Shown here piece by piece: positions 1 through 7,056 of a DNA stretch of 25,786 bases. The DNA comes from a virus. The notes under the pieces are model-generated. The model saw only the letters and a program-made list of their open reading frames with translations. It did no database searches and was not told the origin of the DNA. The stretch lies in the IMG/VR virus record IMGVR_UViG_3300017765_000048, positions 1 to 25,786 of that record. One strand, 5' to 3'. How positions within the stretch are numbered: position 1 is the first letter of the stretch; the number at the start of each line of letters is the position of its first letter. Position numbers and translations under genes: made by a program.

Positions 1-1
1 C

Positions 2-352
2 TGGCTACATCGTGTTTATCCCGGTCAGCACATGCTTGCTCCTTACGGTGCTACAGAACGAGAGGAACCCATGGCACCTGAGCCCGCTCCTCGTGCGGCA
101 CCTGCTCCCATGGCTGGCGGTACGGTTGGAGTTGCACCGAGACCTATGGCAACTCGTATGGCATCGCCTGCTGAACAAGCGTTCCAAGGGGACTTGGGAC
201 TGCCGCCCGGTCAAACTTTCTTTGATTTGAAAAACAATGCACTGGTGCAACAGAACCCTGACATTCTTACCAGCCGAGATGTCGTGAGCGACATTGATTT
301 GATTCGGAAAAAAATGGGCTACTTTGACGGCTTCCTGCGAGGTGAGTTCTGA
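2..352 (+). CDS. Hypothetical protein, 5' end outside window
   Basis: This reading frame is open from the first bases of the window and ends at a TGA overlapping the next ATG (TGATG), so the gene almost certainly begins upstream. An in-frame ATG at 32 exists, but nothing like a ribosome binding site precedes it. About 116 residues are visible. The first half is low in complexity and rich in Ala, Pro, Gly and Met, which suggests a flexible or disordered segment. The last 50 residues look folded and helical, ending in an IDLIRKKMGYFDGFLRGEF-type tail. It sits two genes before the terminase, where some tailed viruses carry the small terminase subunit or other packaging genes. No family is recognised and no function is assigned. 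Confidence 0.6.
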   Translation, partial: WLHRVYPGQHMLAPYGATEREEPMAPEPAPRAAPAPMAGGTVGVAPRPMATRMASPAEQAFQGDLGLPPGQTFFDLKNNALVQQNPDILTSRDVVSDIDLIRKKMGYFDGFLRGEF

Positions 353-1329
353 TGGACAAGGTTCTCGTCGTGAAGGCCATTGAGCCCAATTACAACACGG
401 TCAGCGGTGGCCCGCCCATCATGATGGTGGGCGGCGGTCGTAGTCGCGGTGGACCAGCCGTAGGTAGAACGAGGCGAGAAAAATTAGGTGGCCTCGCTGG
501 AGGTACTGTCGGCGTACTTGGCGCACTTGCTGGTCGTCATCGTAGTCTTGGCGGACTCGCTCAAGCGATGATAAGCGGCGGAGCCCAAGGCAAAGCACTC
601 GGTGGAGCACTTGGCAGAAGCAAACTCGTAGGCGTAGGTCGTCAACGGCAGGCTCGTGCTGATTATGACGAAGAGGCAAGAAGGGACTATGCTCGTATGA
701 CCGCAGAGGGTCGCTTTGACAACAGGCGATACGATGTCAACGACCGTATAAATCCCGCAACAATGCGTCGTCGGGTTGCAGAAGTGAACCGAGAAGACGA
801 ACTTGCCGCTCAGCAAGCAAAAGAAGCACAAGCAAGACAGAGAGCACAAGCCGCCGCAGAAGGCGCTCAATTCGGTGCAGAGAATCGTAAGTTTGCACAG
901 GACCATCGTGATTTACGAGAAGCATTTGTAGCCTCTGGGGTACCCGAAAACAGAATAGATGAGGGTCTGAACTTGTTCAACCAAACAGTCCGAAACCAGC
1001 AACGCCAAAGAGAAGACTCGGTGGGAGTTGTTGACCCGATGGAAGGTGTAACAAGGGCCGATGGCTCTGTAGTTTCCCCACAGAGTCTTGTAGCAGTAAG
1101 CAATTCTATACCTCAATTGGGAGAAAACAGTGCCTCTGCTGAAATAAACACCATTGAAAATCAAAGCAACCAGTTTAATACAAATCGGACTGATAGAGCA
1201 CTTGGAGGTTCTGCACCTGCTCCTGACGATGACGAAGAGGAGTCGGACACTCCCGCTGTGGTTGGCAACATGAGCGTAGAACTTGAACGGATTCAACAAG
1301 AACTACAAGAACGACAGGGTGGTAATTGA
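352..1329 (+). CDS. Hypothetical Gly/Arg-rich protein with coiled coil
   Basis: The ATG at 352 overlaps the previous stop, and a GAGGTGAG ribosome binding site lies at about 339-346. The product has 325 residues. Residues 20-110 are rich in Gly, Arg and Ala (GGGRSRGGPAVGR, GGALGRSKLVG) and could bind nucleic acid or insert in a membrane surface. Residues 145-190 are rich in Ala, Gln, Glu and Arg and should form a charged helix or coiled coil. The C-terminal third is polar and acidic (DDDEEESD), then a short helix with repeated Glu and Gln. The gene ends in a TGATG overlap with the terminase gene, so the two are translationally coupled. The position suggests a packaging partner such as a small terminase, but there is no recognisable helix-turn-helix. 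Function unknown. Confidence 0.6.
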   Translation: MDKVLVVKAIEPNYNTVSGGPPIMMVGGGRSRGGPAVGRTRREKLGGLAGGTVGVLGALAGRHRSLGGLAQAMISGGAQGKALGGALGRSKLVGVGRQRQARADYDEEARRDYARMTAEGRFDNRRYDVNDRINPATMRRRVAEVNREDELAAQQAKEAQARQRAQAAAEGAQFGAENRKFAQDHRDLREAFVASGVPENRIDEGLNLFNQTVRNQQRQREDSVGVVDPMEGVTRADGSVVSPQSLVAVSNSIPQLGENSASAEINTIENQSNQFNTNRTDRALGGSAPAPDDDEEESDTPAVVGNMSVELERIQQELQERQGGN

Positions 1330-2810
1330 TGGCTGACATCAACGACCTCGTTCACGAGATGGACACGCAAATGTCAAAGAAATCGTTCGCTTATTTCTTC
1401 ACTGAGATTCTTGACTTTGAACTGTCACATCATCACGAAGAATGGCTGAAAGGTCTGAACGAGAATCGCTACTACTGCGTCAAGGCATCCCGTGACCACG
1501 GCAAGTCGGTGTTCTTCATGTCCTACGCTTTGTGGCTGGCGGCGTTCAACCCTAACACGCATGTCATGGTGTTTAGTCACAGCCTTGAGCAGACCTTGGA
1601 ACACATGAGGTTTATCCGAAACAACATTGATTCTGCTGACATTCTCAAGGGACTTAAGCCACAGGGCAAGCCTTGGGCCAAGTCTTACTTTGAGTTCACC
1701 AACGGCAGTCGTATCATGGCCAAGTCGGTGGGCGGTGCTACTCGTGGTTTTCACCCGGATATTGTCGTTTGCGATGACATTCTGTGGGGTACGACCAGTT
1801 CGGAGTTGCAAAGAGCCGCCGATTGGTTCTACACCGTCTTGCTCCCTGTTCTTCACCACACCGGCCGTTTGATGATGGTCGGTACACCGTTTTCGTACAA
1901 CGACCTGTACGCCGAGTTGGAGGACAAAGACACCTTCACCGTGGAAACTTACCCTGCCATATTGCCCGACGGCAAACCGCTGTGGCCCGGACGATGGCCA
2001 CTTGAAGCCCTCAAACAGCGTGAGGAATCCATGCCTGCCATCAAGTTCGCTCGTGAATACCTCTGCGAACCCATCCACGATATGTCCAGCATGTTCCCCA
2101 TGCACTTGCTGGAAAAGGCTCGCGACCCAACTCTGCGTCTGATGGACAAGGCCGAGTACGAATATGACGACAAAGGCGAGTCCACAGGTATTTTCGGACA
2201 GCACTTCATCGGCTACGACCCTGCTATTTCTTCTGACAAAAACGCTGACTACGCGGCCATGACGGTCATGCGTATGTTGCCCGGTGAAGATGTGAAGCAG
2301 TTGGTTCACAGTGTTCACGAAAAGGGCTTGTCGTCCATGGCACAAAAGCGCACGATGGTTGCTCTCAACAGCAAGTTTCAGCCCGACCTTATTGAGTTGG
2401 AAGGTAACAACTTCCAGCGCATGTTGGAAGCAGAAATGCGTGAAATGGCGGCGGACATGCCCATCAAAGTCTTCATGACGACGAGGGCCAAAAAAGAGTC
2501 CATGTTCATGAGTCTGCTTCTTGCGTTTGAGCAAGGGCACATCAAAACACCTTGGGGCGACGAGAGAAGCAAGGAGTTCACGAGAACGCTTGAGACTGAA
2601 CTCAGTCGGTTCGGCATGCAGAAGAACGGGCGACTGGAATCGGTGGGCAGTCACGACGACTTGGCTGTGAGTGTGGCGTTGGCCAATTGGGCAACAAAGG
2701 AGTTCAGGGGCACGATTGTCTTGCTGGACGACTACCTTGAAGGTGTAGATGACTGGTTTGGTGATGTACCTCAACGAAATGTCGCAGGAGCAAGTTGGTT
2801 CACAGCATGA
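1329..2810 (+). CDS. terL: Terminase large subunit (packaging ATPase-nuclease)
   Basis: This is the motor that pumps viral DNA into the prohead through the portal and cuts concatemers. Numbering from the ATG at 1329 (493 residues; an in-frame TTG three bases earlier is less likely), the ATPase motifs are a Walker A variant KASRDHGKS at 52-60, Walker B PDIVVCDD at 143-150 and the coupling motif MVGTP at 183-187. The C-terminal RNase H-like nuclease shows its acidic residues in GYDPA (D297), IELEGN (E358) and SHDDLAVS (D443/D444). Order, spacing and length fit the family. The start overlaps the preceding stop and the next gene follows after 30 bases. The N-terminal 45 residues contain the aromatic and acidic pattern seen before the adenine-binding motif. 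Function is very secure; the subfamily is not. Confidence 0.95.
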   Translation: MADINDLVHEMDTQMSKKSFAYFFTEILDFELSHHHEEWLKGLNENRYYCVKASRDHGKSVFFMSYALWLAAFNPNTHVMVFSHSLEQTLEHMRFIRNNIDSADILKGLKPQGKPWAKSYFEFTNGSRIMAKSVGGATRGFHPDIVVCDDILWGTTSSELQRAADWFYTVLLPVLHHTGRLMMVGTPFSYNDLYAELEDKDTFTVETYPAILPDGKPLWPGRWPLEALKQREESMPAIKFAREYLCEPIHDMSSMFPMHLLEKARDPTLRLMDKAEYEYDDKGESTGIFGQHFIGYDPAISSDKNADYAAMTVMRMLPGEDVKQLVHSVHEKGLSSMAQKRTMVALNSKFQPDLIELEGNNFQRMLEAEMREMAADMPIKVFMTTRAKKESMFMSLLLAFEQGHIKTPWGDERSKEFTRTLETELSRFGMQKNGRLESVGSHDDLAVSVALANWATKEFRGTIVLLDDYLEGVDDWFGDVPQRNVAGASWFTA

Positions 2811-2840
2811 TTTATGTGATACCAAAAGTTGGGTGATGTT

Positions 2841-4148
2841 ATGTGGCCAAGCCTGAGTGTCGGAAACGCTGTTCATTCGGTTGACATGGGCCATGAGATT
2901 CTCAACACCATCGCCAGTAATCTGCTCGGCCATCCGATGGTGGACGAACACATCGCCAAATCCATCGCATCGCAGTCGGTGCTGTTCAGTGAAGAGCAGA
3001 TGCCTCCTCCTCAGTACGCTCCCTTTTCGCCGACCGGCGAAGGTTGGTTTGAAGACAAAATCGGCAAGAGTGCCAACGCCGTGATTCGTGATTTGCGAAA
3101 AGCACGCCGAGTGTTCAAGGAAGACAAAGACGAAATTGACAACATCATCGCCAGCGTCCGTAGCCTCAAGAGTTTGGAAGTGGAGGCAACACTGGCTAAA
3201 TTGGGATGGGCCGAGGGACACCAAGACACCATGCGTAAAATGGGACTGACCAACAAAGACCTACGAGCACTGCGTTTGTTCGGAAGTACAAGGAAATCCA
3301 GCCTCCTCAGAGCCTGTCATATTTGGGACAGTGCGGAAGATTCGTTGGCCAAGTTGGACGAGTTTGAAGATGTGTGGGGTGAAGAAGAAAAGAACGCTTG
3401 GGTCGGAGCCATGACACAGAAACAGGATGCGAGAAAAGTTTGGAGAAACGCCTTGCATCAATTTGACAACTTGTCCAAAGAACAGCAAAAGTGGATGAGG
3501 CTCGCCAAGGAAGAGTTGGAAGAAAAAGGTGCGATGAAAGCAAGAACCATCGCTCAGAACCTCATTGAAAAAGGTGTACCGCGATTGAACGCCAACCGTT
3601 TGTCTAAATTGCTGAACATGTACGGTGAAGAAATCAACATCATCAAGTCGCACCGCAAGGGCGAATACATGTGCATGAGTCGTTCGGGTCTGATTCTCAA
3701 AGACGCTTGGGCGTACGCCGCAGGTTTTCTTGACGCTGATGGTTACATCACCATCACCGAACGAGGAGAGCCAAGAGCAGGGTTCATCGCCACTGGTGAC
3801 CGAGGTCGGATGCACTGCGAAGAATTGCACAAACACATCGGCGCAGGCGTTTTACAACTTGACCAAAAAGTGTACTCGGACAACCAGCGAAGTCAACATC
3901 GCGTCAGTTTTTATGCCAAAGACGATTTGAATAAATTGCTCGGGCAGTTGACGCCTCATCTGCGGATGAAAGACATGCAGGCAAAGGCGGTGTTGGCTTA
4001 CATTGAGGAGGAAGACCCTGTGCGGAAAACGCAGTTGAAGCGATTTGTGCAATTCTCCAACAGGGATGGAACCGTTAAAGGCAAGGACTCTTTGCGAGAA
4101 TGGGGAGTAGACCGTGAAACAGTCATAAGTTGGGCAGAGGGATTGTGA
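2841..4148 (+). CDS. Helical protein with C-terminal LAGLIDADG endonuclease domain
   Basis: ATG 2841 is chosen over the upstream in-frame TTG 2829 because GGGTGAT lies just before it at 2832-2838. The 435-residue product has two parts. Residues 1-280 are mostly charged helices of unknown family; residues 229-268 look like a helix-turn-helix. Residues 290-390 resemble a single-motif LAGLIDADG homing endonuclease: AAGFLDADG at 293-301, with D300 the expected metal ligand, followed by alternating strands and helices and the family-typical ending L-x-PHL-x-MKDMQAK-A. One motif means it would act as a dimer. The stop overlaps the portal ATG. The slot between terminase and portal is a common place for invading endonucleases. 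The fusion to a long helical region is unusual, and the domain may have been recruited as a DNA-binding part. The endonuclease family call is fairly firm; activity is unknown. Confidence 0.75.
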   Translation: MWPSLSVGNAVHSVDMGHEILNTIASNLLGHPMVDEHIAKSIASQSVLFSEEQMPPPQYAPFSPTGEGWFEDKIGKSANAVIRDLRKARRVFKEDKDEIDNIIASVRSLKSLEVEATLAKLGWAEGHQDTMRKMGLTNKDLRALRLFGSTRKSSLLRACHIWDSAEDSLAKLDEFEDVWGEEEKNAWVGAMTQKQDARKVWRNALHQFDNLSKEQQKWMRLAKEELEEKGAMKARTIAQNLIEKGVPRLNANRLSKLLNMYGEEINIIKSHRKGEYMCMSRSGLILKDAWAYAAGFLDADGYITITERGEPRAGFIATGDRGRMHCEELHKHIGAGVLQLDQKVYSDNQRSQHRVSFYAKDDLNKLLGQLTPHLRMKDMQAKAVLAYIEEEDPVRKTQLKRFVQFSNRDGTVKGKDSLREWGVDRETVISWAEGL

Positions 4149-5881
4149 TGGCAGAAAAGGGAAGAGTTGGCAGATTGCTGGAATCCATCGGTAATCCGTT
4201 CCGTAGGAGAAGCACCCCCGAGCCACAAATGCCTTTGTGGACCACCGGTATTCAGGAACCTGTTCTTGTGCAGGGCATCACCATTCCTGCACTGTACGCT
4301 GTTGCCAACGAAAACTTGATTCTACGAACCGTTCTCAGCACGCTCCAGCAAGAGATTTTCCGACGAGGTTACTACTGGGACAAGAAGTTCCACAAGAAGT
4401 GCATTGACTGCGACAAAGAGTACCAGCACGATGTGGAAACTTGCATTGAGTGCGGCGGCGATGTCCGAGACCCGGACCCGAATCAGTTGGTCTACCCACG
4501 ATGGCTCCTTGAACAGCGCAACTCCATGGAGCAGACTTTCATGGATGTCATGAGGGAGATTGAATACGACCTCAACATTACCGACGATGCCTTTCTTATC
4601 CTCATCAAAGAATACTTCATTGACCCTGAAACTGACGAAATGGCGTTTTATCGCATCAAAGAAATCGTTCGTGGTGACCCTATTTTTATGCGTATCATCG
4701 CTGATAAGCGTGGCGTACGAGGCGGGCGTTTCCGAGTTTGCCCGATTCACCGAAGCGAAGTAAAAGCCTATTCTCATGACGACAAAAACTGTCCTATTTG
4801 CGGAACAGAAATGGAAGATGTTCACCATGTCAACACCGCAGGAAGCGGCAAGACGCAGTATTATCTCAAAGGCGAAGTCATCCATGTAAGTAAATATCAG
4901 CCTTCCAAGTTGTACGGTAGGTCGCCCGTGTCCACATTGTGGCGACAGGCCATGACGCTTACAGCCATGGACAACTACATGTACACCGCTTACTCCAAAC
5001 GGCGTATTCCACGAGGCATTCTCAGCATCAACACAGAGAACCTTGAATCCATGAAGTCGTTTTGGAAAGCCACCGATGAAAAACTGGAGCGAGACCCCCA
5101 CTACATTCCCAAAATTGCTACAGAGGGCAACGGTAAAGGTGGCGTCAATTGGGTCAAACTGATGGACAGTCTTGAAGAAATGCAGTACATCCCTGCTCGT
5201 GACGAAATGCGACAGCGCATAGCGGCGTTCTACGGCGTGTCCAATGTGTTCATGATGGACACGGGCAAATCCGGTGGATTGAACAACGAAGGTATGCAGA
5301 TTCTTGTCACGAATCGCTCTGTAGAGTTCGGTCACAAAGTCTACACTGACCACCTGTTTCCGAGACTGGTTTTGCAAATGGATGTTTCTGATTGGAAACT
5401 CACCCTTTATCCGAACGAAGAGGAAGACGAGGTGACTCGCCTGCGTAGAGACGAGATGGAAGTCAACATCGCTCAGCGCATGATGATGATGGGCTACAAA
5501 CCTGAACTCAAAGAAGACGCCAACCGAGACATTCGTTTCATCTACAAGCAACCTGACCCCACAGAAGCACCGCCCCAACAGCAACAGATGGGCGGCATGC
5601 AAATGGGCGGTGGTATGGGGACACCGGGCGCACTGCCCAGTCGCAACATACCTCCGCAACTGGCGGCGCAGATGGGGCGTCAAGCGCAAGTTCCGGGTAT
5701 GGCTAACCCCGGCGGCGAGGGCGTGGGGTTGAGAAACCGTGGCCCTGCAAGTCCGCAGAACAGAACCAGTTTTGGCTCAGGCAGTCCAATGTCCAGTGTT
5801 CAGCAACGAGGTGCATCGCCGGGTGGAGTTGAACAGGCCAGTCAAGGCATTCTCAATGCAAGGAATCCGAGAGGGGCTTAG
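4148..5881 (+). CDS. Portal protein with two zinc-knuckle insertions
   Basis: This should form the dodecameric ring at the capsid vertex through which DNA enters and to which the tail attaches. ATG 4148 overlaps the previous TGA; an in-frame TTG at 4130 is rejected. The product has 577 residues. Portal hallmarks are the stretch YIPARDEMRQRIAAFYGVS at 347-365, then a SGGLNNEG segment at 375-382, a long helix, and DVSDWKLTLYP. Two insertions carry metal-ligand patterns: C85-x2-C88 with C99-x2-C102, and C198-x2-H201 with C215-x2-C218. Residues 470-577 are low in complexity, rich in Gln, Met, Gly and Pro, and likely disordered. The stop is TAG, rare in this window. The portal call rests on its place right after the terminase and on the shape of the core; the insertions are read directly. 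Confidence 0.87.
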   Translation: MAEKGRVGRLLESIGNPFRRRSTPEPQMPLWTTGIQEPVLVQGITIPALYAVANENLILRTVLSTLQQEIFRRGYYWDKKFHKKCIDCDKEYQHDVETCIECGGDVRDPDPNQLVYPRWLLEQRNSMEQTFMDVMREIEYDLNITDDAFLILIKEYFIDPETDEMAFYRIKEIVRGDPIFMRIIADKRGVRGGRFRVCPIHRSEVKAYSHDDKNCPICGTEMEDVHHVNTAGSGKTQYYLKGEVIHVSKYQPSKLYGRSPVSTLWRQAMTLTAMDNYMYTAYSKRRIPRGILSINTENLESMKSFWKATDEKLERDPHYIPKIATEGNGKGGVNWVKLMDSLEEMQYIPARDEMRQRIAAFYGVSNVFMMDTGKSGGLNNEGMQILVTNRSVEFGHKVYTDHLFPRLVLQMDVSDWKLTLYPNEEEDEVTRLRRDEMEVNIAQRMMMMGYKPELKEDANRDIRFIYKQPDPTEAPPQQQQMGGMQMGGGMGTPGALPSRNIPPQLAAQMGRQAQVPGMANPGGEGVGLRNRGPASPQNRTSFGSGSPMSSVQQRGASPGGVEQASQGILNARNPRGA

Positions 5882-5910
5882 GAAACTTAAAGTCAAGTGG
5901 TGCGTTGGAG

Positions 5911-6258
5911 ATGGGCATGGACTTAAGGAAACTTGACCCTATGGCACGCAAAATGCGTTCTCATGTGGATGCGTTTTACGACGCACTTGAGAAGCAAGAC
6001 GGCGTCACTGCACGAACGCACATTCATGAGATTTTGAAGTACGCTGACTTCATCAACAAGGACATTACGACCACGGTCATGAAGAGCGAGCCTGCGCCAA
6101 GTGCTGGCATCAACGACATTTACGCAGGTGGCGTGCCTGTCCGAAAAACAAACGAAGTGCAATCCGTGCACACAGGAACGACCAACATTCTTCCCGGTAC
6201 CATCCGAACCAGCAGGTTTGGTCCCCTCAATCGCAAACTGAACAACCGAACTTTGTGA
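5911..6258 (+). CDS. Hypothetical small protein after portal
   Basis: The frame is open from TTG 5905, but the ATG at 5911 with GGTG at about 5899-5902 is the better start; ATG 5917 is also possible. The product has about 115 residues. The N-terminal 60 residues form an amphipathic helical region (SHVDAFYDALEKQDGVTAR). The C-terminal half is polar, with Gly, Pro, Thr and Asn, and probably extended. No family is recognised. It lies 29 bases after the portal stop and is followed at once by a gene with its own ribosome binding site, so it belongs to the same transcription unit. Position suggests a virion or prohead assembly role; this is inference only. Confidence 0.65.
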   Translation: MGMDLRKLDPMARKMRSHVDAFYDALEKQDGVTARTHIHEILKYADFINKDITTTVMKSEPAPSAGINDIYAGGVPVRKTNEVQSVHTGTTNILPGTIRTSRFGPLNRKLNNRTL

Positions 6259-6267
6259 GGTGAAACT

Positions 6268-6642
6268 GTGGCAGAAGAGAGAGAAAATGTCGCAGAGCGC
6301 CTTATGAGCGCTCTCATCACTAAAATGGAATCTATGGATGCAGGTTTGCGAGATTTGCAAGCCGAAAACAGACAACTCAAAAAAATGGTCAGTGACCCTT
6401 CGTTGATGTTGAGAAAAGCAGGCTTTGTGCAGGCTCGTACTCAGCGCCCCGAGGATGTGCTCGTTGACGGTTTCCGGGGCGATGTTCCTGATGCTACGAT
6501 TCTCAAAGCACAAGACGGCAGTGATTTGGAAATGCCGCAGACCAACGCCGATTTCCACAGCATGGACTGGTCAGAGATTCACGCTTTGGCTGAACAAGCC
6601 AAGGATGTGGGCTCCGTCGGCAACCAAATGGGTATGGAGTGA
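6268..6642 (+). CDS. Small coiled-coil protein with scaffold-like C-terminal motif
   Basis: The start is GTG 6268, supported by GAGGTGA at 6257-6263 and the absence of a suitable ATG. The product has 124 residues. Residues 1-45 form a strongly predicted coiled coil (MESMDAGLRDLQAENRQL). The last 35 residues carry a short stretch, LEMP-x-T then SMDWSEIHALA (6559-6591), which closely matches the C-terminus of the protease-scaffold protein (VEIP-x-T, SMDWSDVHRLA). The design of a short coiled coil, a linker and this terminal peptide looks like a miniature of the scaffold. It may therefore dock on the same capsid or portal surface during prohead assembly. That role is inferred; no family is recognised. 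Confidence 0.7.
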   Translation: MAEERENVAERLMSALITKMESMDAGLRDLQAENRQLKKMVSDPSLMLRKAGFVQARTQRPEDVLVDGFRGDVPDATILKAQDGSDLEMPQTNADFHSMDWSEIHALAEQAKDVGSVGNQMGME

Positions 6643-6647
6643 ACAAC

Positions 6648-7040
6648 ATGAGACCAAGATTTGAACTGGCAGACGACAAAGCATACGAACTTCTCAAAGC
6701 CGCAAAGGCAATTGAGGACCGCATCGCCAAAAAGGAAGGTAGCATGCCCGACTATTCCAGTCAAGAAGAGGGCTCTCAAGTGGGCCATGCTCGTTTTGAA
6801 ATCCAGCCTTCGCAGACTCCCAACGCCTTTTACTACACCAACAATGTGGTTCCTGCCGTTGAGGATGTAGCGAACAAAGGCGCTATCTCTGAAAACAGCG
6901 ATGTGTTGACGCGCACCTCTCCTTACTACCCGACGGCTTTCAGTACGACAGGCGCTCTTGAGAACTTCACAGGCGGCGACGGACCAAGAATGAGCGATTT
7001 GAAGAAGTCCGTTGACCGAATCTCCAGCCGTCTTCTTTGA
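6648..7040 (+). CDS. Hypothetical small protein
   Basis: GTG 6639 overlaps the previous stop and is in frame, but ATG 6648 has GGAGTGA six bases upstream and is preferred. The product has about 130 residues. The N-terminus is a charged helix (DDKAYELLKAAKAIEDRIAKK), the middle is polar with aromatic residues (NAFYYTNNVVPAVEDV), and the C-terminus is a short basic helix (SDLKKSVDRISSRLL). No family is recognised. It is followed after 16 bases by the giant gene. Its neighbours are two other small unknown proteins, so the three may act together with the giant protein or the portal. Confidence 0.65.
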   Translation: MRPRFELADDKAYELLKAAKAIEDRIAKKEGSMPDYSSQEEGSQVGHARFEIQPSQTPNAFYYTNNVVPAVEDVANKGAISENSDVLTRTSPYYPTAFSTTGALENFTGGDGPRMSDLKKSVDRISSRLL

Positions 7041-7056
7041 GCGGCTGGTGATGTAA

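Noticed and set aside
1326-1331. Upstream TTG start for the terminase (and similar in-frame TTG/GTG starts at 2829, 4130, 5905, 16538, 16755)
   Set aside because: In each case a downstream ATG has a better ribosome binding site or sits in a TGATG overlap typical of this gene cluster.
2811-2830. TTTATGTGAT as a second TATA-like promoter
   Set aside because: It lies about 27 bases before ATG 2841, but the box is poor and that start has its own good ribosome binding site; it could not be told from chance.
1425-3224. Long antisense open frame (599 codons) across the terminase and next gene
   Set aside because: It mirrors strongly supported genes on the + strand with clear motifs; it has no ribosome binding site and its protein is a biased shadow rich in His, Val and Arg.
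4322-5689. Antisense open frame of 455 codons over the portal
   Set aside because: Shadow of a coding + strand gene; composition and lack of start signals argue against it.
5873-5942. Near-repeat of cttaggaaactta and acttaaggaaactt around the portal stop
   Set aside because: Too short and partly inside a coding region; no function or symmetry could be supported.
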